A stretch of DNA of 64,000 nucleotides from Bacteroidota bacterium (GTDB taxonomy: Bacteria; Bacteroidota; Bacteroidia; Cytophagales; Cyclobacteriaceae). Where the stretch lies: assembly GCA_023417785.1 (NCBI GenBank), contig JAEZEH010000095.1, forward strand, positions 1-64,000, read 5' to 3'. Below, one piece after another: positions 44,901-52,008 of this stretch. Below the pieces are notes generated by a model, which did no database searches, was not told the DNA's origin, and saw nothing but the letters and a program-made list of their open reading frames with translations. A program made the translations under genes and the position numbers. How positions within the stretch are numbered: the stretch's first letter is position 1; each line of letters begins with the position of its first letter.

Positions 44901-46112
44901 TTCCTGCGAATTATCAAAAATACTGTCAAGGATTGCCTGCCGCCGCCGTTGCTTTTCCTCATTGCTCTTGCGGTAAGAAATGTCACTAGAGACGCCTTTT
45001 ACTTTGAGCAGATTGCCGCGTTCGTCCCGAACCATCTTTAATTGTTCCGAAATCCAACGAATCTGCCCACGGCCGGTGATAATCCTGAACTGAAAATCTG
45101 CCCTGGTTTCGTTGGCAACGGCCTTACGACGTTCGGCGATAACATGTTTATCAAGGGGATGAATACACGACTCCCACCAGTCCGGTTTGGCCAGAAATTC
45201 ATCTTTCCTGATGTCGAACACACGCTCTATAGAACTGCTCAGGAACTCGAAGCGCATTTCCTGAACATTGAAACTCCATACGATTTCATCCAGCGATTCA
45301 ATCAGGTCATTGAGATCGGAAGCTTTTTCGATAGCTGCGTTATGTGCTCTTTCGGCCATCATCCGGCCTGCCTCTTCAAACCGCACACTCTGCTCTTTCA
45401 ATTCAGCGCTTGTCTCATCAGTGTCTTTTATCTGCAAGGCCATTCTCCGGACACACTCTTCCAGACGAGCCATTTTTTGCAATAAAAGCTTTTCATTGGC
45501 CTCCCACGCCAGGTTGACTGCACCATCAGGTATGTAACTCAGAAAAGTCAGAACATGAAGACAATAAACCTCAATCCCCCCCACTTCAACCGTCTGCCAG
45601 TATACCACTGCTTTGAATGAGCTGTTCCATTTGTTCCTGTGGTTCACTTGCTGTTTACCATTCACAAGAGGTACGACAGGTTCGGTTTGGAAGAACTGTA
45701 GCGATTTTGTCTGGAGATCACGCCTGGCGAAACCATACAGCTTCGTGGCGGCGGGATTTGCATCAAGAATGGTAAGTTTTTGGCGATCAAGAATGAAGAT
45801 AGGATACAGACACTCGTTGAAATACAAAACTTTTTGAAAGTCCGTTTTTTCGATCCGGCTTTGGAAACGGCTTATCCCGAGGTAGATAAAAGCGGCCGTC
45901 ACCATGAAATAAAACAGCGCCTTTACGGTTCCGAGATCCACGCTGGTTCCCCACGATGTTGCGACCAGACTGGTATCTACAATGTAATCAGAGACAAATA
46001 ACCATAGTATACTGAAAGCAAGGAATATTACGACGATCCGGGCAGCGCGAAGGTCGAGCTTCTGGTTTGATGCAGTTCCAGGCAGGTCTTTATAGTCTTC
46101 AGAGAATTCCAT
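41943..46112 (-). CDS. Large multi-PAS membrane sensor histidine kinase
   Basis: 1389 residues. Two transmembrane helices (about 26-46 and 63-81) have a very short loop between them, so the sensor is not periplasmic. A coiled coil near 215-270 and about eight PAS/PAC units follow up to about 1130 (for example FDIRKDEFLAKPDWWESCIH and GALIVGQDVTE). HisKA phospho-His1175 is in VASHEFRTPLSTINFSATYL, with the N box NIINNAVKFSPG, G1 DNGIGIPPEDL and G2 GTGLGLNIVKRAVELM. There is no receiver or HPt domain of its own. It probably senses cytoplasmic redox, light or ligand inputs through PAS. It forms an operon with two response regulators. Confidence 0.93.
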   Translation of the reverse strand: MEFSEDYKDLPGTASNQKLDLRAARIVVIFLAFSILWLFVSDYIVDTSLVATSWGTSVDLGTVKALFYFMVTAAFIYLGISRFQSRIEKTDFQKVLYFNECLYPIFILDRQKLTILDANPAATKLYGFARRDLQTKSLQFFQTEPVVPLVNGKQQVNHRNKWNSSFKAVVYWQTVEVGGIEVYCLHVLTFLSYIPDGAVNLAWEANEKLLLQKMARLEECVRRMALQIKDTDETSAELKEQSVRFEEAGRMMAERAHNAAIEKASDLNDLIESLDEIVWSFNVQEMRFEFLSSSIERVFDIRKDEFLAKPDWWESCIHPLDKHVIAERRKAVANETRADFQFRIITGRGQIRWISEQLKMVRDERGNLLKVKGVSSDISYRKSNEEKQRRRQAILDSIFDNSQEDFLVLNTEGAILMFNRRAERHSAIFCTSPEAGKNFFQTFSGGQQLVAENRFRQALEMKIAISEEMKCLLASGETMWYNYSFVPVLDESGAVQTLCFHGRDITQSKGMEDALRMTKKNVEALINNTADWLWSVDTNGRLTTFNESLSNFVQEEQGISIELKTHLDPCGPFDEKWERNVQLGLQGQRILTSGYYKNAAGEIRYYEAAINPIQEQGLVVGTACLLRDITPNRIMMQKSIELNRRFRLLSKATNDAVWEWKKENNLITWNRAISTVFGFKPGDVPDFWSMMKLVHPDDRQSFTDDLTCRVEAGERVSSSRIRFCSADGSYRHVLCRSYIHYLKGDPEIIVGSLQDITRLVEAESAERMGNERYQLASRATGDAIYDHDLVTDNVCWSDGYRDLFYYDDNNESGQQWLNKIHPEDRDDVWASLKAVFDSGEATSWRSEYRLQRNNGAYAHVLDRGFLLRNEHGKALRLIGAVMDQTEKMMYIAEIRRLSTVASRTNSMVLICRDDFSIEWANQSFLQNLGTTLQDVSDKPCQSFFAKRLANPFAFDKIKNLLCSGQNAKEELGIRDAAGIVTWWRIDGSPTQTDAGQERQFIMIFSDVSEQKAYESKILNVARELANLIERANAVIFGVDRNGYVNEWNEVTAAVTGYTKNEALGRKLPEFISGLDSDHQIVNDLRQGRSVANVELVLPAKSGKQVMLLLNATPRRDTNGVVTGALIVGQDVTELVEYRTELERKVEERTRELNEALQQQIELVNMKRRFVSVASHEFRTPLSTINFSATYLRRYKKKIGEAETEQKLATIQQQVKHMSYLLEDVLTISKNESNKIKVNLIPVDVILLLDTISQEVVEAHGRTHSVRILSKAGKELSMPGDSNLLRNIFVNIINNAVKFSPGKPEVMISIEIIDQQVVINVRDNGIGIPPEDLRNIFDAFHRGTNTAGIEGTGLGLNIVKRAVELMSGTISVKSEPGQGSTFTIILPLFP

Positions 46113-46122
46113 GGTATTAAAC

Positions 46123-46179
46123 CATAGGGGGATTTAAGGTGCAAATTTGGTTAAGGAAATGCACTAATATCTCCCTATG
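46123..46179. repeat. Inverted repeat upstream of the PAS kinase gene
   Basis: CATAGGGGGA (46123-46132) pairs with TCTCCCTATG (46170-46179), with one mismatch, 37 bases apart. The pair begins 11 bases upstream of the kinase start codon. This could be a two-half-site operator. Confidence 0.5.
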
Positions 46180-46213
46180 TAGTTTTTTCGGTAATTGGTC
46201 TTTAATCGGGCAC

Positions 46214-47008
46214 TTACTTGCTGATTCCGGCAGATAATCCAACCCGGAATTCTACAGGTCCGCTCACCGATGTTCCGGCGAATGCAACGTTATTCTCGCT
46301 GATCCGACCCGGGACGAGATAGTTAGCTTCGGCGAAAACGTGAATGAAAACTCGTTTGACCTGAATGTGCGTTTCAATGCCGAAACCGGCGTTCAAATTT
46401 CGTGTGGAAATATCGCCGAGACGCGTCCCCTCGGGTAAACGCTCCGATTCCTCCAATGGATCACCGATCGGTTCCCTTGCTACAGCATCAGGATCAGTGG
46501 GAAGTGCCTGCCCCGGACAACACGTGCAAACACAATCGGACTCAGGCGGCGACACCGGAACTGCGGGGGGGACCAGAGGAACGTAGTTTCCGAAGAAGTC
46601 ATATTTCGCCCGGGTAACACCTATTACGGCGTAGGGTTCGATCAACCGAAACCGCTTTGATATCACCTGAAGCGGGAAAAACGTAATCATTCCTCCTGTC
46701 AGCGTTGTTCGAAGCTTTTGTGCTGCACTTGCATCAGTTTGAAGCAATCCTTTTCTGAGTTTCAGGCGGATGATTCGGTGACCGGCCATCGCACCTGCCA
46801 TGATCCCTGTCTGCCCGATTTTTTGGTTCCCAAGTTCCGGGATGTCGCTCTGGAGCGTAAGGGTATGGCTAACCTTCATAATCTCCGGCCCGAGGTAGAA
46901 TTCAGGCGAGCGTTTTCGCGACCTAAAATAGGACTTCGGCTGAGCTATTGTATCGAAACAACAAATCAGAATCAGAAGGATACACACGGTACAGGGGAAG
47001 CGGGCCAT
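46214..47008 (-). CDS. Predicted outer-membrane protein with Pro/Cys loop, paralogue A
   Basis: 264 residues from ATG 47008; longer in-frame starts precede a clear signal peptide (RFPCTVCILLILICCFDTIA) and are rejected. The mature part starts SYFRSRKRSPEFYLGPEI. Amphipathic strands fit a small barrel (KRFRLIEPYAVIGVTRAKYD; VFIHVFAEANYLVPGR; VEFRVGLSAGISK). In the middle is a proline-rich loop ending in CVCTCCPG. It is clearly homologous to 54867-55664 and more weakly to 55859-56542. It carries the shared upstream TCAGG element. Function unknown. Confidence 0.75.
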   Translation of the reverse strand: MARFPCTVCILLILICCFDTIAQPKSYFRSRKRSPEFYLGPEIMKVSHTLTLQSDIPELGNQKIGQTGIMAGAMAGHRIIRLKLRKGLLQTDASAAQKLRTTLTGGMITFFPLQVISKRFRLIEPYAVIGVTRAKYDFFGNYVPLVPPAVPVSPPESDCVCTCCPGQALPTDPDAVAREPIGDPLEESERLPEGTRLGDISTRNLNAGFGIETHIQVKRVFIHVFAEANYLVPGRISENNVAFAGTSVSGPVEFRVGLSAGISK

Positions 47009-47048
47009 CGTATTTTTACAAAGTTTAGCCGCAATAGTGAAATCCCTG

Positions 47049-47078
47049 TCAGGAAAACCCTGATAATAAAAAATCAGG
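47049..47078 (-). promoter_or_regulatory. Shared regulon element, site 1
   Basis: Read on the minus strand: CCTGATTTTTTATTA, then the core palindrome TCAGGGTTTTCCTGA (plus 47049-47063). A TTTG box (in CTAAACTTTG) ends exactly 30 bases downstream of the core, and the gene start follows. See the sites at 48216, 54788, 55775 and 56697. Confidence 0.75.
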
Positions 47079-47124
47079 AAACGGATGAGTACCAACTCCG
47101 GGTTCCTGGCTCGAAAGGAAATTC

Positions 47125-47700
47125 TTATCGTTCGCGAATCTGTATCCGCACCGTATGGGGTGCCGGCACAGAGCCGCCGAAGTAAGGCCATAATTTGTAA
47201 TATACCCCGGTATCGCAGGTGGCACCCCGCGAAATCCGCACAGGTGGATGCCCTTCAAACGAAAATCGGTAACTGTCCGGCTCAATCGCAATAGCATATC
47301 GCTGGAAACGATCTATTTCGGCAACGCCAACAAACGCTTCGGTACGAACGCCATCTGCATAACAATAGGCAAAGATCTCGATCCGGTCGTTGAACCATTG
47401 CCAAACGAATCGCGCGCTGTTTTGATGGTGAAGCGAATTGCAATCAGAAAAACCAAGCAGTTTGTTTTTCGAGTCCTGAAATCCGGATTGTTCATGAATA
47501 TAGATGGCTGACTTGTCAAACATGGCATCAAACTCGAGACGGGTTGATTGCAGTGTTTCCACGATTCTCGGCGTTGAATAATGCTCGCCTGCAGGAATAG
47601 TGAATACGCGTGCGAGGTCAGCTTTCTCTTCGCAGGAAGCGATGAACCAGATGCTGGCAGCGAATGCGGTCCGCAGCAATTGTACCTGAAAGCGCATCAC
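47125..47700 (-). CDS. Hypothetical lipoprotein
   Basis: 191 residues. The hydrophobic N-terminus ends in a lipobox (FIASC, cut before Cys23), so it should be a lipoprotein. The rest has no family that I recognise; it contains FVWQWFNDRIEIFAYCYADG and FSFEGHPPVRISRG and looks mostly beta. It overlaps the upstream beta-barrel gene by four bases (ATGA), so the two are translated together under the promoter with the shared element at 48216. Confidence 0.75.
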   Translation of the reverse strand: MMRFQVQLLRTAFAASIWFIASCEEKADLARVFTIPAGEHYSTPRIVETLQSTRLEFDAMFDKSAIYIHEQSGFQDSKNKLLGFSDCNSLHHQNSARFVWQWFNDRIEIFAYCYADGVRTEAFVGVAEIDRFQRYAIAIEPDSYRFSFEGHPPVRISRGATCDTGVYYKLWPYFGGSVPAPHTVRIQIRER

Positions 47701-48134
47701 CCTTTGGCGGTAATTTTGTACACCAGGCCGAGGGCAGCACTCGGATAGCCGTGCCGGTAGCCGGTTGTGATCGTGATGCCCGTTCTTCTCAGCACCATCA
47801 AGCGCGTTTCCACCGCGGGGATCACAACAAAAAACCGATCACTCACAAGCCCCCCACGCAGTAAACCGCGGAAAATGAGCTTTTCGCCCGTATACAGCGG
47901 AGCATGAAGTGCAAGACCGTATAACGGAGCAAAATCCGCGACGCCATCATTACTGAAACTCAGTTCGTTACGTTGATAAAAGGCGCCAAAAGCGAAGTTA
48001 TTGCTCAGTTCATAGCTCAACCCGAGTTCGTAATAGGGGCCTTTTACCGTCTGTTCCGCTTTAATCGACACGTGGAACGATTGCGCGGTAGTTATCAATG
48101 GAGCAATTACGAAGAATAGAATCAGTTTTTTCAT
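47697..48134 (-). CDS. Small predicted outer-membrane beta-barrel protein
   Basis: 145 residues. The signal peptide KKLILFFVIAPLITTAQS is followed by about eight alternating strands (YYELGLSYELSNNFAFGAFY, LYGLALHAPLYTGE, GITITTGYRHGYPSAALGLV). It resembles small eight-stranded barrels of unknown function. It is the first gene of a two-gene unit with the lipoprotein, and the regulon element lies 81 bases upstream of its start. Confidence 0.75.
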   Translation of the reverse strand: MKKLILFFVIAPLITTAQSFHVSIKAEQTVKGPYYELGLSYELSNNFAFGAFYQRNELSFSNDGVADFAPLYGLALHAPLYTGEKLIFRGLLRGGLVSDRFFVVIPAVETRLMVLRRTGITITTGYRHGYPSAALGLVYKITAKG

Positions 48135-48215
48135 ATTAGTAGTTTGTCAGGGGGCTTCGCTTCCAAGGGGGTCGCTTAACAGGAATCAAGTTCGCTTCGA
48201 AGCTGGAAGTATCTG

Positions 48216-48240
48216 TCAGTAAAATCCTGACTTAAAAAAA
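48216..48240 (-). promoter_or_regulatory. Shared regulon element, site 2
   Basis: Read on the minus strand: TTTTTTTTAAG, then TCAGGATTTTACTGA (plus 48216-48230). The TTTTnTTAAGTCAGGATTTT stretch is nearly identical to the site at 55775. An ACTTG box ends 29 bases downstream. Confidence 0.72.
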
Positions 48241-48362
48241 ATACACAGAGACCCTCAACCCCGGCCGGAGCGCGAATGGCTTGGGTGCAGCCCGGACTTG
48301 CTTTCCAGTTTGTGGCGTCGTTTCTTTGCGGGCGAAAACAAAACGGGTATTTTTCAACCTTG

Positions 48363-49499
48363 ATGGAAGCAAAAATCTGGCTCTCATCCCCCCATATGGG
48401 AGGAAAGGAGATAAAGTTTGTGCAGGAGGCCTTCGACACTAACTGGATATCACCGGTAGGACCGCATCTGACGCATTTTGAAAAGGAGTTGGCGACGTAC
48501 TGCAATACGAGTGATTGCGCGGTATTGTCATCCGGGACAGCAGCCATTCATCTGGCACTCATCCTGTTGGGTATTCAGCGGGGCGACGAAGTGATATGTT
48601 CCTCATTCACCTTTTCGGCATCGTGCAATCCCATCGTTTATCAGGGCGCTGAGCCAGTGTTCGTAGATTCTGAATCCGAAACCTGGAATATGGATCCGAA
48701 GCTACTTGGCGAGGCGATTGAAGACCGGCTTCGGAAGACGGGAAAGAAGCCGAAAGCCGTTATTCTGGTCCACCTTTACGGAATGCCTGCGAAAATCGAC
48801 GAGATTCTCGCGGTGTGCAACCATTACGAAATTCCGCTGATTGAAGACGCAGCTGAGGCATTGGGCTCACGTTATAACGAGCGTCTAACCGGTACGTTTG
48901 GACTGATGGGCGTATTCTCTTTTAATGGCAATAAAATCATCACTACTTCGGGTGGTGGGGCGCTGATCGCGCAGGACGCCACCTTCCTTGAGCGGGCGCG
49001 ATACCTTTCCACGCAGGCACGCGATCCGGCGCCGCACTATCAACACTCAGCAATCGGATATAACTACCGGCTGAGCAATGTCGCTGCCGGTATCGGGCGC
49101 GGTCAACTGATGGTACTCGATGACTGGGTGCGCCGTCGCCGTGAAAACTTCGCTTACTACGAGCGCGAGTTGAGCAGCATTCCAGGAATCACCTTTTTAA
49201 AAGAGCCGGACAATTGCTACGCCAACCGATGGCTTACAACGGTATTGATAGACGAAAAGATGAGCGGGGTTAAACGCGAAGATGTTCGGATAGCTTTGGA
49301 CCGGAAAAACATTGAAAGCCGGCCCCTCTGGAAACCAATGCACCGGCAACCTGTATTCGAAGATGCGGCAGCTTATACCAACGGAGTTTCCGAAAAGCTT
49401 TTTGAGGATGGCCTTTGTCTGCCTTCGGGCTCGAATCTGAAAACTGAGGATTTGGAACGTGTTTGTGAGGTTGTTAAGGGAATGATGGGTAAGGGGTAG
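48363..49499 (+). CDS. DegT/DnrJ/EryC1/StrS aminotransferase (PglE-like)
   Basis: 378 residues from ATG 48363 (MEAKIWLSSPHMGGKEI). The upstream start at 48276 adds 29 unrelated residues. The PLP lysine is Lys191 in FSFNGNKIITTSGGGALI; HLYGMPAKIDEI and VLSSGTAAIHLALILLGI are family signatures. It adds an amino group to a 4-keto nucleotide sugar, as PglE does with UDP-4-keto-6-deoxy-GlcNAc. Together with the dehydratase at 38778 and the acyltransferases downstream it fits a bacillosamine-like route. The exact sugar is inferred. Confidence 0.9.
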   Translation: MEAKIWLSSPHMGGKEIKFVQEAFDTNWISPVGPHLTHFEKELATYCNTSDCAVLSSGTAAIHLALILLGIQRGDEVICSSFTFSASCNPIVYQGAEPVFVDSESETWNMDPKLLGEAIEDRLRKTGKKPKAVILVHLYGMPAKIDEILAVCNHYEIPLIEDAAEALGSRYNERLTGTFGLMGVFSFNGNKIITTSGGGALIAQDATFLERARYLSTQARDPAPHYQHSAIGYNYRLSNVAAGIGRGQLMVLDDWVRRRRENFAYYERELSSIPGITFLKEPDNCYANRWLTTVLIDEKMSGVKREDVRIALDRKNIESRPLWKPMHRQPVFEDAAAYTNGVSEKLFEDGLCLPSGSNLKTEDLERVCEVVKGMMGKG

Positions 49500-49554
49500 G
49501 TTCAAGGTTCAATGCTGGTACCGACGCCAACGCTAATCGGACCCTGAAAGGGGC

Positions 49555-49588
49555 GAATCTGAAATCAGAAATAGAATTTGAAATTTAA
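49555..49588. repeat. TTTCAGATTTC-type repeat tract (inverted)
   Basis: GAATCTGAAATCAGAAATAG, then AATTTGAAATTTAAAG, directly before xrtF. Confidence 0.55.
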
Positions 49589-49591
49589 AGT

Positions 49592-50137
49592 ATGTCGTTT
49601 GCAGAGTTCAGGCCAACCATTCTATTTCTCGTCAAATTTGTCGGCATCTATCTGGCAGGAAACATTCTGTATGGCCTGTATATCACTTCGTACGAGCCGC
49701 GGCCTGATCCTGTCACCCATGTGGTCACTGAACAAACTGCCTTTGTACTTAATACTTGTGGATACCATGTTAACGTGCAGGATCGCCAGCAGAAACCAAC
49801 AACAGATCTGATATACCTTGGGAAAGCCAAGCTTTCGGTTTACGAAGGTTGTAACGGACTCAACACAATGATCATTTTCGTGGCCTTCCTTTTTGCATTC
49901 GGCCCCGTCTCTAAAACGTTGATCTGGTTTATTCCGGTTGGCCTCCTGATCATTCATCTGATGAACCTCGCCAGGATATCGCTACTGTTTTTTGTTGCGG
50001 AATACATGCCGGATGCGATGTACTTCACGCATAAGTATTTCTTCACGGCGATTCTTTACGTCGTGATCTTTGTACTATGGGTGTGGTGGGTGAAACGCTA
50101 TTCCCGCGTAAATTCAAAGCATGAAGAGGCAGCTTAA
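49592..50137 (+). CDS. xrtF: Exosortase family protein XrtF
   Basis: 181 residues. This is an integral membrane cysteine protease/transpeptidase with about five helices. The catalytic triad is Cys87 (YEGCNGLN), Arg128 (MNLARISLLFF) and His147 (FTHKYFFT). Exosortases cut C-terminal sorting signals and often transfer proteins to a glycan or lipid anchor. XrtF is the Bacteroidota type and usually occurs with the partner encoded next. Its place among nucleotide-sugar genes fits a link between protein sorting and a surface glycan, but no target with a clear signal is seen in this window. Confidence 0.93.
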   Translation: MSFAEFRPTILFLVKFVGIYLAGNILYGLYITSYEPRPDPVTHVVTEQTAFVLNTCGYHVNVQDRQQKPTTDLIYLGKAKLSVYEGCNGLNTMIIFVAFLFAFGPVSKTLIWFIPVGLLIIHLMNLARISLLFFVAEYMPDAMYFTHKYFFTAILYVVIFVLWVWWVKRYSRVNSKHEEAA

Positions 50138-50534
50138 CCGATGTATCATCGGCCTGGCCTGCATAGCGGGATTAGTGCTCGTCTACCTTTTTCAAAAACT
50201 CGATCCAGCCGGCGCCATTAATCCGGAGCTTTCCGGTATCAATAAATTCCTCATCAACCGCACCATCCGTTTCCTGCTCAATGATGCCTTTATGATCGGG
50301 CTGATTTATGCCCTCTTCACTGAAAAAAAATACGTAGTCTTTGCACTGTGGGTGCAACTCGCCGGTGTGATTCTTTTCTTAATCCCTTACTTCATCCTGA
50401 AGATTTATTACCCGGGGTATAATGGTCCGATGATATCCTATCTTCACCGCCTCATCCTGAACCCCACCCTGTTACTGTTACTGATCCCGGCGTACTATTA
50501 CCAGAAGAAAACAGCACAAAAACCGGTGCAATGA
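50121..50534 (+). CDS. Exosortase F system-associated membrane protein
   Basis: 137 residues with about four transmembrane helices (CIIGLACIAGLVLVYLF, LLNDAFMIGLIYALFTE, VFALWVQLAGVILFLIPYFI, LNPTLLLLLIPAYYY). The conserved NKFLINRTIRFLLND and YLHRLILNPTLLLLL motifs fit the exosortase-F-associated family. It overlaps xrtF by 17 bases, so the two are translated together. Its role, perhaps as a partner or guide of XrtF, is not known. Confidence 0.88.
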   Translation: MKRQLNRCIIGLACIAGLVLVYLFQKLDPAGAINPELSGINKFLINRTIRFLLNDAFMIGLIYALFTEKKYVVFALWVQLAGVILFLIPYFILKIYYPGYNGPMISYLHRLILNPTLLLLLIPAYYYQKKTAQKPVQ

Positions 50535-50592
50535 CCATTAGAAATATAAGACCCGTTACGGCGGAACATAAGTAATTACTATTTTTAGGCTT

Positions 50593-51219
50593 ATGACTAA
50601 AGAACGGATCATACTGCAAGGCGGTGGGGAACATGCGCGGGTGGTGCTCGACAGCCTGTTGGAATCAGGAAAAGAAGTTCTGGCCATCTTCGATCCTAAA
50701 TACTCCGGCGATTTGTTCGGTGTCCCTCAAAAAGGAATCTATCAACCCGGTTTCGAACCCGAAGCGCGGGCCATTATTGCTATCGGCGATAACGCCATTC
50801 GCCGAAAGGTAGCCCTGCGGTCGGCGCATTCTTTTACCAACGTCATTCACGGTACGGCTACGGTGTCACCCCGATGTGTCCTGGGTACCGGCAACATGAT
50901 CCTGCACGGAGCGATTGTTCAGGCCCAGACACGAATCGGTAACCACGTCATTGTCAATACCGGTGCACAAGTAGACCACGACTGTAACATTGGCGAGTTC
51001 GTGCATATTGCGCCGGGAACGGTAATCTGCGGAACAGTTTCCATCGGCGAGGGTACATTCGTTGGGGCCGGTGCAGTGGTGATCCCAGGTAAAAAAATCG
51101 GTGCGTGGGCAACTATCGGCGCAGGTGCGGTAATCATCAGTGATGTTCCGGACTTCGCCGTGGTGGTCGGAAATCCGGGTCGTATTGTAAAATATCAACC
51201 AGCCGCCGAACTCCTATGA
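50593..51219 (+). CDS. PglD/NeuD-family sugar O/N-acyltransferase, first copy
   Basis: 208 residues. An N-terminal Rossmann-like nucleotide-sugar-binding domain (IILQGGGEHARVVLDSLLES) is followed by a left-handed beta-helix of hexapeptide repeats. The presumed catalytic His is in VNTGAQVDHDCNIGEFVHIA. The type acetylates the amino group of UDP-4-amino sugars in PglD or O-acetylates sialic acid in NeuD. It overlaps the next acyltransferase gene by four bases. Confidence 0.9.
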   Translation: MTKERIILQGGGEHARVVLDSLLESGKEVLAIFDPKYSGDLFGVPQKGIYQPGFEPEARAIIAIGDNAIRRKVALRSAHSFTNVIHGTATVSPRCVLGTGNMILHGAIVQAQTRIGNHVIVNTGAQVDHDCNIGEFVHIAPGTVICGTVSIGEGTFVGAGAVVIPGKKIGAWATIGAGAVIISDVPDFAVVVGNPGRIVKYQPAAELL

Positions 51220-51830
51220 GAAGACCTCTTTTCATTTTTGGGGCCGGCGGACTCGGTCGCGAAATCCTTTCGCTGGTGCGCGCTTCGTCCGAATGGGAAG
51301 TGAAAGGATTCTTTGATGACAGCAAACCAAAAAACTCTCTCGTCAAAGGCATTCCTGTTCTTGGTGGTGTCCATGATATCGGGGCCGGCATGGAAATTAT
51401 TTTTGCTATTGGAGATCCACAGGTGAAGCGAATGGTTAAAAATAAAATAAAACACCCATTTACATCACCGGTACTGATCCATCCTTCAGCGATTATTCAG
51501 GAAGCCGCAACGGTGTCGCTGGGTGCCGGAACAATAGTCTGTGCAGGCGTAATCCTCACCTGCGATATCCACGTGGGTGATCACGTGTTGTTGAATCTTA
51601 ACAGTACTGTGGGCCACGATACGAGGATTCGCGAATTTACATCAGTAATGCCCGGAACGAATATCGCGGGCCAAGTTACGATTGGTGCAGGGGTTCTGCT
51701 GGGGTCGGATTGCAACGTCAGGAATGGCGTGACCATTGCTGACGATGCACGAATCGGTATGGGCGCAGTGGTGTTGCACGATGTAAATAAGGGCGAAACA
51801 GTGGTTGGCGTGCCGGGGAGGGCGAGGTGA
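51216..51830 (+). CDS. PglD/NeuD-family sugar acyltransferase, second copy
   Basis: 204 residues, same fold as its neighbour: a Rossmann part (PLFIFGAGGLGREILSLVRA), then hexapeptide repeats. The presumed catalytic His is in NLNSTVGHDTRIREFTSVMP. The two copies share only moderate identity, so they may act on different sugars or positions. It begins inside the stop of the first copy, hence one transcript. It is followed by repeat tracts and then by the convergent glycosyltransferase fusion gene. Confidence 0.9.
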   Translation: MRRPLFIFGAGGLGREILSLVRASSEWEVKGFFDDSKPKNSLVKGIPVLGGVHDIGAGMEIIFAIGDPQVKRMVKNKIKHPFTSPVLIHPSAIIQEAATVSLGAGTIVCAGVILTCDIHVGDHVLLNLNSTVGHDTRIREFTSVMPGTNIAGQVTIGAGVLLGSDCNVRNGVTIADDARIGMGAVVLHDVNKGETVVGVPGRAR

Positions 51831-51834
51831 TTGC

Positions 51835-51872
51835 GGATTTCAGTTTTAAGGTTCAGGGCTCAAGGCTCAAGG
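51835..51872. repeat. GATTTCAG plus GGCTCAAGG short repeats
   Basis: GCGGATTTCAGTTTTAAGG, then GTTCAGGGCTCAAGGCTCAAGG-like tandem units (CTCAAGG twice). It begins directly after the acyltransferase stop codon. Confidence 0.5.
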
Positions 51873-51888
51873 ATAGGATAGGATTTTG

Positions 51889-51983
51889 TCTGCGGGTTCG
51901 TCTGCGTTTTCAGCGACTTCTGCGAGAACCTTTGGTGTCCTCTTCGCTCTCGCAGACCGCGCGGAAAAATACGCGGAAAGGCT
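51889..51983. repeat. TCTGCG-type intergenic repeat
   Basis: GTCTGCGGGTTCGTCTGCG, then GACTTCTGCGAGAACC, then CTCTCGCAGACCGCGCGGAA. It contains three TCTGCG copies and inverted CGCAGA/CGCGG pieces in a gap between convergent genes. It does not code for protein. Confidence 0.5.
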
Positions 51984-52008
51984 AACGTTCAAGGCTCAGG
52001 TCGTTTTC

